DNA from: Littorina saxatilis
Lineage: Eukaryota; Mollusca; Gastropoda; Littorinimorpha; Littorinidae
DNA: 64,000 nucleotides
Direction of reading: 5' to 3'
Assembly (NCBI RefSeq): GCF_037325665.1
Contig: NC_090260.1
Coordinates: forward strand, 34,434,444 to 34,498,443
Shown here: in pieces, positions 44,800 through 60,194 of the stretch
How positions within the stretch are numbered: the stretch's first letter is position 1
Layout of the letters: each line of letters starts with the position of its first letter
Position numbers and translations under genes: made by a program
The notes under the pieces: model-generated
Databases searched by the model: none
Seen by the model: only the letters and a program-made list of their open reading frames with translations
Told to the model about the DNA's origin: nothing

Positions 44800-45003
44800 C
44801 GTGTTTAGGTGGTATCAGCCATTTGCACTTATGGTAGAATGACCAAGATCTTTAACGTGCCATTGTGGTGACACGGGGGTGGGAGATGGATACCGTCTCT
44901 GGGTCTGCACATAAAGTTGACCCGTGTCCGGCCCGGCCCGGATTCGAACCAGCGACCTCTCGATTACAAGTCCAGTGCTCTACCACCTGAGCTACCCACC
45001 CCA
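44800..45003 (-). mobile_element. tRNA-derived SINE, fourth head type
   Basis: Minus-strand head 'ggggtgggtagctcaggtgg' (box A) and 'gaggtcgctggttcgaatcc' (box B), then 'ggtcaactttatgtgcagac'. It shares 'atctcccacccccgtgtcac' with the fragment at 7165-7322. Confidence 0.78.
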
Positions 45004-45363
45004 AAACACACACAGAATATAACATAGTTGTCATAGTGGTGATTGTAGTGGTGGTTGGAAGGTGTTCATGTGAGTATGAGCGATTGTGTGTGTGTATTCG
45101 GTGTAATATTTGTATACATACACACATGTGTCTGTGGTATGGTCTAGAGACTTCACTTCATGTTTCAGCTGGACGGAAATGGTAGTACAGTTGTACATTG
45201 TAACTTTACAAGAAAAAAGTTAAGGTTGAAAGGGGGAAGAACTTTCCCGTCTTGTTTCCATGTTATACCTTGGTCGCCTCCCTTTTAACAACCAAAATTT
45301 TAACATAGGCACACGATAAAAACTTTTGTTTCTCCAGCATCCGTAAGAGGACGGAACCTGGCT

Positions 45364-45379
45364 CTCATACACACACACA

Positions 45380-45428
<49 letters not shown>
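45364..45428. repeat. (CA)n microsatellite
   Basis: About 65 bp of nearly pure CA. Confidence 0.95.
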
Positions 45429-45429
<1 letters not shown>

Positions 45430-45858
45430 AACATACACACCCACACTCCTGCTGACAAAAAAATGATAGAAATGAAAAATTGTGAATATATTCCATCCCT
45501 TACGTCTCCTCTGAAAAAACGCATTTACTGACCATCATACTGTTGATAATCTGGCACAACGCATCTTTGAAAGCAAATTGTCATTTATTTTGTACCCTGG
45601 TGGATTGATTTTTCGTTCAATGCGGATGACACAGCTATAGATTAGCAGCACGGCGTACACACTCAAAGCAAATATACGGTCTTTTTTTGAAAGGCTTAGA
45701 AGCAGTGAGAGGTTCTGCAGTCTATCACTTCACAAGGCAGACCAGTACGGGCTGAATTTAGTTGAATAAGTCTATGACTGTGTCCAGTAGTGTCTAGCGC
45801 CCGTGCTTGGTAGTACCCCACCACCACCCCCCCACCCTCTCCCCTAATTAACATGTTT

Positions 45859-45860
<2 letters not shown>

Positions 45861-45922
<62 letters not shown>

Positions 45923-45931
45923 TGTGTGTGT
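45861..45931. repeat. (GT)n microsatellite
   Basis: About 70 bp of GT with a late GAGTGTG interruption. Confidence 0.95.
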
Positions 45932-46499
45932 TATCTCCACATGTAAACACATTGACTATTCGTTTGAGATGGGGAATGTAATGATAAGATGTACGTGTAG
46001 TATGACACTCACACTACACATAGACAACACTGTGAAGGCGTGTATAGTAATGATTACACTGTATTGAATATAAGACTAAAAGGTAAGGTTAAACACAAGC
46101 ACAAAGTAGAGAGTACTGAAGCAAGAGACTGTTCCCTGTGATAGCTGAATGCAGACTGCTGCAGAAGGCAAGGCTAAAACTGAGGCTGGCTGTGTGGCCA
46201 GGCAGTATGGATAACCATGACTAGTGAGCATGCAGATATCACTACAGGGAAGGGGGGTTGTGAGGGGAGTGGTGTGCGATTTACAGATGAATCTTCGAAT
46301 CGTTATTTCTCAACTTCAATGGTAATTAAGGTACCAAGTTCCAGAACTGCAGAATAAGACGATTTCGAAATGTTTTCTATATAGCTTTCTTTCCCTTCGA
46401 CCCTTTCGCAATGCATAACAGCAACAGCATATTCACACTGCTATTACGAAACTGCATACTGGAGTGTACCTTGTCAATAATGTTCTAACCACCGCTTCC

Positions 46500-46732
46500 C
46501 ATTCACTGTTTACACGTTGCCATGGATGTGACGTCACAAGCACAGGCGAAAGCGCGCGCGCATGCCGAGACGCACAGCAGTACGGAGGTACGGCAGCATT
46601 AATTTTGTAATTATTTTCTCGCTTTTACGATCTCGTAGCCAGCACCGGAACTAGCTCCGTCTGTGCGCGTTTGATGAGAGAAAAGAGGAGTACATTTGTT
46701 ACAGTTTAAACATTTTAATCAGTAACAGAAAG
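46500..46732 (+). promoter_or_regulatory. Probable promoter and 5' non-coding exon of gene 2
   Basis: A TGACGTCA site (46529-46536) and an (GC)n-rich core 'gcgcgcgcgcatgccgag' precede a segment that ends in a strong donor, AGAAAG|GTAAGT, at 46732. CpG density is higher than in the surroundings. The nearest compatible acceptor is 51145, just before the gene 2 start codon. Exon start and linkage are inferred. Confidence 0.4.
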
Positions 46733-47609
46733 GTAAGTTGAATCAGTGATGGAAGCGAACTGTGTCGATGGATGTGTGTGTATGGTAAGCTATTGTTGCA
46801 CCTCGCGGTGGCTTACCCTCTGACCCCGGCGATCCTTGTATCGTGTTAATTGACTGTGTCGATAATTAAGGCAAGCCGGTACAAGGAACTGCACTGTGAA
46901 GGTCGCATGGTTTAGAGAAAATGAAAATGTACTGTAAGTGTAGAGGCTGTGCATGCGTATATAATATACACAACGCAGGGTGTTCATACTTGCAGATATC
47001 TACGGTGACCGTTTGTGACAATAAGAACTCTATTTGTCAAGTAAATATGAACGCTGGTATGTTCTTTTCTTTAATAAGCTTTGCTTCATTTATTTTTCCT
47101 TCTTTTTCCTGTTGCTGGAAGTAATACTAGTTTGGAGTAATATTCTTTAGCTTCCAACTTTTTTTAAAATTTTTTTAAAGAGGTTTGAGCTAAGGTTTGT
47201 TCAAATGAATATTTAAAGTTGTTGTGGCACACATACACACAAAGACTAACAGTAATATGCACCCCCCCCACACACACACACACACTCACACGCATGTACC
47301 CACACATTCACACACATTCTCACACATTAACACATACACTGATACAGTGATAATGATACATACACATAGCCATAGGCGTGCACAGACACACACCCACACC
47401 ACAATTTTTGCGTGTGTTGGCGTGAGTGTGCATGTCTCTGTGTAATTTAACTGTTACTGTCAGTTCACTCAAAGCACGGCAACCATGAATGCAAAGTTAA
47501 TGACTTGGCTCTCATAAAGGGGTCCCGTCATAAAGCACGGAGGGTTGATTTAAGATTAAACTGTGATTGGGTTTTTTAACAAAAGCAAGGCGTTATTGTT
47601 AATACACAT

Positions 47610-47987
47610 CTTCTTCTTCTTCTTCTTCTGCGTTCGTGGGCTGAAACTCCCACGTACACTCATGATTTGCGCGAGTGGAATTTTACATGTATGACCGTTT
47701 TTACCCCGCCATTTAGGCAGCCATATGCCGTTTTCGGAGGAAGCATGCTGGGTATTTTCGTGTTTTTATAACCCACCGAACTCTGACATGGATTACAGGA
47801 TCTTTTTCGTGCGCACTTGGTCTTGTGCTTGCGTGTACACACGGGGGTGTTCGGACACCGAGGAGAGTCTGCACACAAAGTTGGCTCTGAGAAATAAATC
47901 TCTCGCCGAACGTGGGGACGAACTCACGCTGACAGCGGCCAACTGGATACAAATCCAGCGCGCTACCGACTGAGCTACATCCCCGCC
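47610..47987 (-). mobile_element. tRNA-derived SINE, full length, head type 1
   Basis: Same head and body as the 2503-2882 copy with few differences. Target-site duplication aatacacatc at 47600 and 47988; (TTC)n at the + strand left side is its tail. Confidence 0.9.
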
Positions 47988-48239
47988 CAATACACATCAA
48001 AAACATCACAACACATTTGCCTTTGCTTTTGGCATACGCGTTATATTAGGAGACACTGTTCATTTGTCTGATCTGCCTTTTGACTGCGATTAGGTATCAA
48101 ACCTGAGCCTGAGAAACATTTCTATACATGGGATTTTCACGTAAAATGTACAATTTTGCCTCAGCTGAAAGGCTTGTGTTTTTGTAAATCAAAATCAGCA
48201 CTAGATAGTAGACTATAAACTTCACCACCACCACCCCCC

Positions 48240-48560
48240 TCCACCCCTATCCTTCTTTAAAGACCTCAAAATATCTTAAAAATCAGGTGTTATTATTAAA
48301 AAGGAGGTAGTCTTGAAATGGAAATTGATTTACAGAGGTTTTCAATGCAAGAGCTAAAACATCAAGGCCTCAAAAGGAGGGAGTCTTAAAAATGGGGGTC
48401 TTTGTTTGTTTGTTTGTTTGTTTGTGTGTTTGTTCGTTCATGGGCTGAAACTCCCACGGCTTTTACGTGTATGACCGTTTTTACCCCGCCATTTAGGCAG
48501 CCATACGCCGCTTTCGGAGGAAGGGGAGGTCTTAAAAATGAGTTCCAGTTTTGTAATTGT
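48240..48560. mobile_element. Pogo-like MITE split by a SINE tail
   Basis: 'Ctttaaagacctcaaaatat' to 'gagtcttaaaaatgggggtc', interrupted at 48405-48524 by the minus-strand SINE 3' end (cccacggcttttacgtgtat), then 'ggggaggtcttaaaaatgag'. Confidence 0.55.
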
Positions 48561-48896
48561 AAATGGAGATGTCAGAAACCAATGATTGAACCTTATACAG
48601 CTTGGCGCACTTAATTAAACCACTGGACCACAAACCCCTGTTAGCATTGAAGTGAAGGTTCTAATAGCAGAATTTCTGATGCATGAAATGCTGTGTGAAT
48701 ACCTGTACTGTGGTTGTTTAATAGCACTCTGGTCTGCTAGCTATAGTGATGGAATGATCAATAAGAGATGTTTGCGGTATAAATATGTCTCTATCTGCCT
48801 CCTGAGCTGTTGCGCTTGCAGGCAGCAGCTTTCAGTGTGGCTGTGAAATTGTGAGGGACCATTGATCAGCAGTGTTAACAGGACGCAGTTTAACTA

Positions 48897-49076
48897 CAGT
48901 GGAACCCCCCTTTTAAGACCTCCACAAATCTGAAAAAATCAGGTCTTAAAAAGGAGGGAGTCTTAAATTGGGGGTAAATTTACAGGGGTGAATAGAAAAT
49001 CTGAAAATTCAAGGTCTTAAAAACGAGGAAGTCTTAGATTGGGGGGGGGAGGGGGTCTTAAAAGGGGGTTCCATTG
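48897..49076. mobile_element. Pogo-like MITE, 180 bp
   Basis: TA-flanked; cagtggaacccccctttt to 'aaagggggttccattg'. It directly precedes the 58-bp minisatellite. Confidence 0.75.
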
Positions 49077-49132
49077 TACTGGTAGGATTGATTGAGTGGT
49101 AGGTGGATGGATGGTTGAGTGGAATTGGATGA

Positions 49133-49770
49133 TTGAATGGCTTGGTGCATGAATGGATTGAATTGCTCTATAGGTACCGTCTCCAAGTGACTGAATGGCT
49201 AGGTGCATGAATGGATTGAATTGCTCTATAGGTACCGTCTCCAAGTGACTGAATGGCTAGGTGCATGAATGGATTGAATTGCTCTATAGGTACCGTCTCC
49301 AAGTGACTGAATGGCTAGGTGCATGAATGGATTGAATTGCTCTATACCTACGTCTCCAAGTGACTGAATGGCTAGGTGCATGAATGGATTGAATTGCTCT
49401 ATAGGTACCGTCTCCAAGTGACTGAATGGCTAGGTGCATGAATGGATTGAATTGCTCTATACCTACGTCTCCAAGTGACTGAATGGCTAGGTGCATGAAT
49501 GGATTGAATTGCTCTATAGGTACCGTCTCCAAGTGACTGAATGGCTAGGTGCATGAATGGATTGAATTGCTCTATAGGTACCGTCTCCAAGTGACTGAAT
49601 GGCTAGGTGCATGAATGGATTGAATTGCTCTATAGGTACCGTCTCCAAGTGACTGAATGGCTAGGTGCATGAATGGATTGAATTGCTCTATAGGTACCGT
49701 CTCCAAGTGACTGAATGGCTAGGTGCATGAATGGATTGAATTGCTCTATACCTACGTCTCCAAGTGACTG
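49133..49770. repeat. 58-bp minisatellite, 11 copies
   Basis: Unit 'tgaatggctaggtgcatgaa', 'tggattgaattgctctatag', 'gtaccgtctccaagtgac'. Three copies carry the variant 'atacctacgtctcc'. The minus strand stays open in several frames and yields a spurious repeated peptide (EQFNPFMHLAIQS). Confidence 0.95.
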
Positions 49771-49779
49771 ATTATCTCA

Positions 49780-49965
49780 TTAACTGACCAGTGACCTCTT
49801 AATAATGACCCCCTACCCATAACGACCACCCAGAAAGATCCTGACAATGTCAATGTTTTATTGCTGTATAATTCACCTGTCCATAGACATAGTGACCTAT
49901 GCCTTGTCCATAACGACCACTTTAAGTTGGTCTCTGAGGTTGTTGTTATTGACAGGTTTAAGTTC
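49780..49965. mobile_element. Remnant of the CAGTTGAACC element family
   Basis: Contains 'acccataacgaccacccag' and 'ccataacgaccactttaagt', the subterminal motif of the 32810-33713 element. Ends are decayed. Confidence 0.4.
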
Positions 49966-50117
49966 TTTAACTGTAATTTATAAAATATCAAAATATTACA
50001 AATAAATTATGCAAAACTAAACAGCAATTTTGTTTTAAACTAATAAAAGGCAGTCTCCTTTCAGTTCTCGTCTAAGGTTGCTATTTTATTTATTTTTTAA
50101 ACACAGTAGGTTTTGAA

Positions 50118-50180
50118 GGCTTTAACAAAGCGCATAGTGCTTTTAGTTATGCGCTATAGAAATCTCCTTAATAAATAAAT
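50118..50180 (+). repeat. SINE tail fragment
   Basis: 'Gcgctatagaaatctcctta' plus ataaataaat, like the tail at 1-122. Confidence 0.5.
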
Positions 50181-51189
50181 TCCTAAATCATCTTGTGTAA
50201 AAATAAACTCTTTGTGAAAACTGTGAGGTGTTTATTCTTCTTTCAATAATTACCAAGATTCATAACACAGGAAAGAATTCAGTCTGAGTAACAGTCATGT
50301 GCCATGAACACATTATTGCAAATATGAATATTTATAATATTATACATGTATAACATCATCACAATTGGTCAATTTTCTCCCGTCCAGTAAATTCACAAAA
50401 TGAGAGCCATGCATTTTCTGCAATGATGAATAAAAAAACATTATTCTGACAGTTAAGTGCTATTATGGGTAGAAAACCCAGTTGCCAAGCGTTGCGAGAG
50501 CTAAGAGAGAAAGAGAGGCTGCATGTAATTGCTAGCTCGTGAATAATTGTTGTGCTGGCAGAACATTAAGCGCCAGCCAAATCCCGTGAGGGATGATCAT
50601 GACTAGTTTCCATGGAAAATCTCAAAGCTTAATTCAATGCTGAATACTGAATTGTGTTGGTGCCTCCATTAATTGCGTTTTGTCAGATTTTACCTGACTT
50701 TAGCTCGGAGCTCTCCTGTGTGCTATAATAGACATACTGCAACTGTGTTTAGAATTTTTCTTTTGTGCATTTTGGGGGAAGAATATATTGTTAGGTAGTG
50801 TTTATTGTCATAATTAACGTGATACATTATGATTATCCTGGCTAATCCAAGATGCATAAGTTAATGTATGAATTTACTTGTGTAAGCATAAATTGAATAT
50901 GTTGTGTATGCATATATGTGTTTTTGTGTATGTGTATGTGTGTAATTGTTTGTCTGTCTCTATGCATGTGTGTAAGAAATGTATCTATATATTCCTATGA
51001 GTGAGTGCCATGGGTGTAATTTTGAACATTATTTGTTTTAATCATATTTGATTGCATTGAAGCAATCTTAAGTGTCATTCACTCTTAATCTTAATACACT
51101 TAAGTTTCACAGTAAATGTTCACCTTTAATTATTTTTGCCAGCAGGAATACTATTAGGAGTAGAAGGCCAGTAGCCGCAAGCAAACAAG

Positions 51190-54806
<3,617 letters not shown>

Positions 54807-55252
54807 GTGAGTCGTGGGGTCAGGAAGGAGATGGAGCAGGGGCAGATCCCCCCCCAGCCTTAAAAAAATTTTAATAAGAGGAGAAAAAAAGAAGAAAAAA
54901 GTTGGGTAATTTGTTGGCTCAGGTTGCACCAGATCGGTCAATTGTCCTTGTTTAGATCCAAATTTGTCTTCTTAAATTTACTTTTTGGAAGGTGTATTAG
55001 GGGAAGTTTCTTGGCTCAGATTGCACCAGATTGCTCCATTTTCCTTTTTTTTTTTATCAACTTTGTCTGGGGGGGGGGGGGGGGGGAGCATGCCCCCAGA
55101 CCCCCCTGGAAGGTTTGAACGCTTTGCGCACTCAACGAAACGCTTCGCGTAGTCGATTTGTCCCTAAAAGAAATTTGGAAACCCCCCCCCCCCCTTAAAA
55201 ATGATGTGAATCGCCCCTGTGGAGGGTGGGGTGGGAGATGGCCTGTGGAGGG
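54807..55252 (+). other. Start of a gene 2 intron
   Basis: Contains 'ttggctcaggttgcaccaga' and a repeat of it about 90 bp later, poly-G (55071-55086) and poly-C tracts. No exon seen. Confidence 0.45.
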
Positions 55253-55612
55253 ACTGGGTGGCCGAGTGGTAACGCACTTGCGCTCGGAAGCGAGAGGTTG
55301 CGTGTTCGACCCTGGGTCAGGCCGCAATTTTCTCCCCCCTTTCCTAACCTAGGTGGTGGGTTCAAGTGCTAGTCTTTCGGATGAGACGAAAAACCGAGGT
55401 CCCTTCGTGTACACTACATTGGGGTGTGCACGTTAAAGATCCCACGATTGACAAAAGGGTCTTTCCTGGCAAAATTGTATAGGCATAGATAAAATGTCCA
55501 CCAAATACCCGTTTGACTTGGAATAAAGGCCGTGAAAGGTGAATGCTCGCCTACTAGGCTACTGAGCTTCACTGGCCGATGTGAATGCGTTACATATTGT
55601 GTGTAAAAAATG
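55253..55612 (+). mobile_element. tRNA-derived SINE, second superfamily, 3' end interrupted
   Basis: Head 'ggactgggtggccgagtggt', 'gaggttgcgtgttcgaccct', then 'tggtgggttcaagtgctagt' and 'gtgcacgttaaagatcccac'. It breaks off at about 55612, where the inverted-repeat element begins; its final tail is missing there. Confidence 0.87.
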
Positions 55613-55952
55613 TATTTTTTACAAGTAAAATGACTATTTCTAAGAATACTCACCTCAATTTAACTAATAGGAGTTACCTTACTTACGAGTGCTAGACTGA
55701 GAAGCGTCCTATGTTACCAGTACTAGACTGTAAACAAGGTCGCTAACTCTAGATTTCCGTCGGTATACCATTTAGGGGAGTAGTCTCCCTTTGTCGGTAG
55801 TACCTCTCTGCGCATGTGCCAATGCCCATAATCCCCAGTTTCAATTCGAAGCTATTAAGTCAATAGCGGGGTTGGTGGGAGGGTCTCTGGTTAAATTGAG
55901 GTGAGTATTCTTAGAAATAGTCATTTTACTTGTAAAAAATACATATTTCTTT
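55606..55952. repeat. Foldback left end with ~59-bp arms
   Basis: The arms 55606-55664 and 55893-55952 are inverted ('acaagtaaaatgactatttc' against its reverse complement). 'Cacctcaatttaactaatag' also occurs directly repeated at 55651 and 55966. Confidence 0.85.
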
Positions 55953-56163
55953 CGAATACATCACCTCAATTTAACTAATAGGAGAATAGATAACAGGCTG
56001 GAGGGTTGACTTTCGATCGGTAATCTAGTGTCACCTCACCCGACTCAGCCCATTTGTCCGGAATCCCCCCTGTAAAATCGGGGGAAGAAAAGGATAGATC
56101 ATCGGACTGAGAAGCAAGAAATCCTGAGTCGGGCGAGTGGCAAGTTGCATTGTTGCCACTGTG

Positions 56164-57470
56164 TCAACTTGCTCCAGAAAGGGACAATCGAAAGAAAGTC
56201 CCACCTGTCAATGTAGAGCTGGTTTCTACTTGATGGTCGTTACTATTCCTCTGATCACTTGTCTTTATCAATGTTGGGTTATGGTTATGACTTGCCATTA
56301 TGCGCCTTGAGCGACCCAACTCCCCAGCAACGTAAAGTTCTGCAGGCGGATCAGGTGAACGACCTAAAAGATGAGGAATGGTCAGAGATAACAATTCCTC
56401 TAATACCTTGAACTTATCACCAAGGTGCGTCTCTGCGACTGATCCTCCATTTAAGGGAGATTGACAGAGTTTCCAGAGATCCTGTAGAATTCTGGTCTGA
56501 GGCACCACTTTCCATGGCAAACAATTGTGCCAGTCGCATGAATGAATATATATATCCTCTCTGAATTTACCTCTCTAATGAGGATGGTAGGCACAGATAC
56601 CAGTGTAAATTCAGGCTGACTTAGCTGTTCCTCCTGCGTGACAGGAAGTAAGCGCAAGTGCGCTCAGCAGTACGGTCACTGTCTGCACCTTTCCTGTGCC
56701 TGTCTCAACGCATGTGGGGGCTATAAGCCTACCCTTAATGGTTATAGGTACCATTTGTCCTAGAATAGCCAGTGAAAGACAGCCAGCTGTATTGCCTTTA
56801 CCCAAGGGGAAAACCTGCTTCTTACTTGAAATTCCACACTTATAGCGTGAGGGGGTCCCCAGTGACCATGGGCATCTCTGAGCCCTTATTGGCTGAATGA
56901 CCGCTCTTGTCTTACTCAAGAGGGTGCCATGCCTGGCATGCAACTCACTGAGAGGTCCCATTTGTGATTTCAGCAGGACCGTTTTCTGGCTTGATCAGCC
57001 AGGTCCTTGATCTAGGTTTTCTGTAAACATGGTTGTAGGTGGCATCTGCTGGGTTGTCTGCCCAGCATAGGTTTTGTGGGTTCTGGGACACTCCAGATTT
57101 CTGTAGAGCTCACAAGTTCTTAGATGACTATGCAGTGATGTTCTCCGGCCTATGGCCGAAGGTGCACTATCTTGGGCTGATGCAAAGTTCTGCCCCCTGG
57201 TAGTTGGACTCACAAAGATGTCTTATGTTGTGATCTCAGTAGTACTTCTGCCTAGATCACCCAAGTCCATATCTGGATTTTCAGTAGGCGTGGCTGCGGG
57301 CGGCAAGTGTTGCATTGTCTGACCAGCATAGCTTTGTGAGCTCTGGGGCACTTCAGCTGTTTGTGGAGCTGAGCTCTAGGGTGACTATGCAGAGTTGTTT
57401 TCAGGCCCCTGCCTGAGGCAGGAGGTGTACTCTCTTGGTCTGATGCATAGTTCTGACTTGACAAAGGTCT
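56164..57470 (-). other. Degenerate coding-like region on the minus strand
   Basis: Several overlapping minus-strand frames of 60-118 codons. Two segments, 57213-56995 and 57464-57252, are diverged copies of one peptide (QNFASAQDSAPS and QNYASDQESTPP, SLHSH and TLHSH, ECPRTHK and KCPRAHK). No family is recognised. It lies inside the inverted-repeat element and is treated as a fossil. Confidence 0.4.
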
Positions 57471-57518
57471 TAGTCAGCACCCGAGTTGCCACGTTTCTCG
57501 CCCAAAAACGACGCGTAG

Positions 57519-57800
57519 CCGTAGACTGGGAGTGAGTGAGATAGGCTGGTGTGGTATTCCTGGCTCCAGCTAGGATCTCACTGTGTCTCTACCTCAGGCT
57601 CTTCGAGCGAGGGAGAAAAGGCTGGTGTGGTATTCCTGGCTCCAGCTAGGATCTCACTGTGTCTCTACCTCAAGCTCTTAGAGTGACACAACTTATACTC
57701 ACCCAATAACCTTGTGTCACCGTAGACTGGGAGCGAGGGAGATAGCCTTGTGTGGTATTCCTAGCTCCTGCTAGGATCTCACTGTGTCTCTTTCCTCCAG
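57519..57800. repeat. Tandem repeat with ctaggatctcactgtgtctc
   Basis: Three copies of a segment with 'gtgtggtattcctggctcc', 'agctaggatctcactgtgtc' and tctacctca, spaced 76 and about 128 bp apart. Confidence 0.8.
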
Positions 57801-58380
57801 CTCCTTTAGCTTTTGAGTCCAGGCATCTCAGAGTCTACATATGGATGGGATGGACACATTCACCCACTGTCAAAGGTATTGCCGCACTCATTATGCCTTA
57901 CGGGGGAGGAATACCTCTAGGTCTTATCTCTGTGGTCCAGGGATCTTAGAGCTCCAGTTGTAAGAGGCAAACGAAGCTTGTCCAATTCAAGGTTCGGTTG
58001 GAAGGGGTGGCTGAGCCTTCCCAAATCCAAGTGTGTCTGTGGCCGTACCCAATACCCCTAAAGGTAGAGGAAGCTCTTCTTGTTCCAGGAAAATTGACTC
58101 AATGATGGAGGGACGTATGGTTTACCCAGTCCAAGATGTCTGGCAGCACTAATCAATCCGCATGGGCTGAGAGGTCCTCCTTGATCTATGAAATCTGGCC
58201 CATGGATCTCATAGTGCGGATGGCTGGCCAGACCTCAGACTATCTCTCAGTGTCCTTCCTGGAAAGTCCATGGAAAAACGGGCGGAGTCACCTCGGGAGA
58301 CATTCCCTCTTTAGTCAAGTCTGTCCGTCTCTGAAGCATGACGTAGGTTGAGTGCTGTCCCTGTTGAAGGGTTTTGCCTT

Positions 58381-58445
58381 GACTTGGTTTGTTTGTTTGC
58401 TTAACGCCCAGCCGACCACGAAGCGCCATATCAGGGCGGTTCTTG
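58381..58445 (-). mobile_element. SINE tail insertion (third family)
   Basis: (gttt)n then 'cttaacgcccagccgaccac', the inverted 3' end of the SINE at 30389-30738. Cttgacttggt on both sides is the target-site duplication. It inserted into the older inverted-repeat element. Confidence 0.82.
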
Positions 58446-59782
58446 ACTTGGTCCAAGGATGATAACCATGAGGTTTTGTAGCCTAAGGACTGCCTGACCC
58501 TGGGGTAGGTTGTCTTCCAAAAGCTGCTGATCATCTCAGGGGCACCTGCCCAGTGATCTTAAACGGCCCATCCCTTCTCTAGGACGTCTACTGTCGTCTC
58601 TCCTGTTGATGCTTCTGCCAGAGTTGTTACCATTATCAGTCGAGATGTGACCTGTTACAGGTGTCGGACATCCTCTGTTGAGTGTCGACTGTACAATCTG
58701 ACATTTCTATCATCATCCCCTGGCTGATGCGGGTGTCAGATGACATTCAGGAAGAAGGGGCAACTCTTACAAGTTGTTACGCTGAGTCCGTCCACAGGTC
58801 ATGAAAGCATTCTGTACTTGACGATCTCAGAGCACTTCTTCCCCCGTCTCTGCGTTATCTCCAACAGCTCCCCGCCTTGTGATGTAGCCTGAACATGCTC
58901 ACCCGTGTTGCCCGACGCTTGTATGGCAAGATACTTGGGCCTGTTACCCTGTTGAACAAGCTCCACTCCAAGTGTGAGTGATCTTCAGAGTCGTTTCCTC
59001 AGGCAAATGTCTTGAGACACTTTGATTCCTCTTATCTTGGTACGCAGTGTCTGTCTTGTAGCTGTGTATCCGAAGGAGACATCTAGAGACCTCAAGAGCT
59101 TGCAGTATGCATGGAAACTGATGTGACTACTGTACCCTGTTCAGTTGTCCACCGCTGTTTGACTGGTGATCTGTATGCAGATGCCATCTTGTAATGGTAG
59201 GGCGGCTCCCCGGTGTGAAGGTTGTAGCCTCTAACCATTAGCTCTCCATTCCAGGTGATGAAGATAACTAGGAGGCTCTAGGCATTCTCCTCACACTCCC
59301 AGACTTCTGTGTAGCCGGGCACTGCTGAATATGGTCAGGCGTGAAGTGTTGGTCTAGTTCCAAGAGCGTTAAACATTAGGTCTTCCTCAGTCCGTCAGGA
59401 GGTGGTAGACAGGCAATGGGGGGCGGGAGCTGTCCTTCCGGTGCTGAAGCATCGCTACAGGCAGTTTGCAGCACTGAATACTGGTAGTCAAAATGCATGA
59501 AGCCACCATCATGATGGGGAACCCTGGCAAAGATAGTGGTGGGAGGGGCCCAGTCCTGTCAACAGCCGTGTTTCGGGGTCACCTCAAGGGAGAGGTTGCA
59601 GACGAGGCTGTAGCTACCTCAGGGAGATTCTACTCATGTTACGCCCAGTGGACGTCTTGCCTGACAGCTGGAGGGTCTGTCATAAGCTGTCGCAACGATC
59701 CTGGGAGTTATCAGGGCGAAAAGGAAGCCTGTCTCTTCCTGTGCTTACTGGAGGTATTCCCCCAGAGCGCCCGACATTATAC

Positions 59783-59926
59783 GTTATTTGCGTGTTTGAC
59801 CAAAATATGACATTTTACACAGATCGAGACAGTCATTGTTCTCCGAGACCGCGCTAGCGGTCGAGGTGAACAATGACTGTCGAGATCTGTGTAAAATGTC
59901 ATATTTTGGTCAAACACGCAAATAAC
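59783..59926. repeat. 144-bp near-perfect palindrome
   Basis: Two arms of about 70 bp ('gttatttgcgtgtttgacca' outermost) meet at 'gaccgcgctagcggtc'. Only a few mismatches are visible and there is almost no loop. Confidence 0.93.
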
Positions 59927-60042
59927 ATTTATGTATCGATCGAATTCCTTTCAGGTACTTATGACTTTGTTGTTGTTTTGACGATTGAACGAGCACACAC
60001 ACACATGTATGCAATCAAACACATAAGCTTCATATTTGGGCG

Positions 60043-60194
60043 TTTCAGGTTGACCGAAACTTCAAAGGAACTACAAAACACACGTCATGCACTCACTTTG
60101 TTGTTGTTTTGACATTGAACAGCACACACACATGCAATCAAACACATGACGTTTTTGTTTTTTTAGTTCCTTTGAAGTTTCGGTCAACCTGAAA
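60043..60194. repeat. Foldback with 30-bp arms
   Basis: Arms 60043-60072 and 60165-60194 ('tttcaggttgaccgaaactt'). The loop repeats 'ctttgttgttgttttgac' from about 59964, so the array also has direct repeats. Confidence 0.88.

Larger units (their letters stand above)
46733..51145 (+). other. Probable gene 2 intron 1 (repeat-rich)
   Basis: Contains a SINE at 47610, a SINE tail at 48405, pogo-like MITEs and a 58-bp minisatellite. 49970-51140 is AT-rich with only a SINE tail near 50118-50180. Confidence 0.4.

Noticed and set aside
49017-49590. Minus-strand proteins with a repeating EQFNPFMHLAIQS peptide
   Set aside because: They follow a 58-bp DNA minisatellite whose unit is not a multiple of three, so the frame changes from copy to copy.
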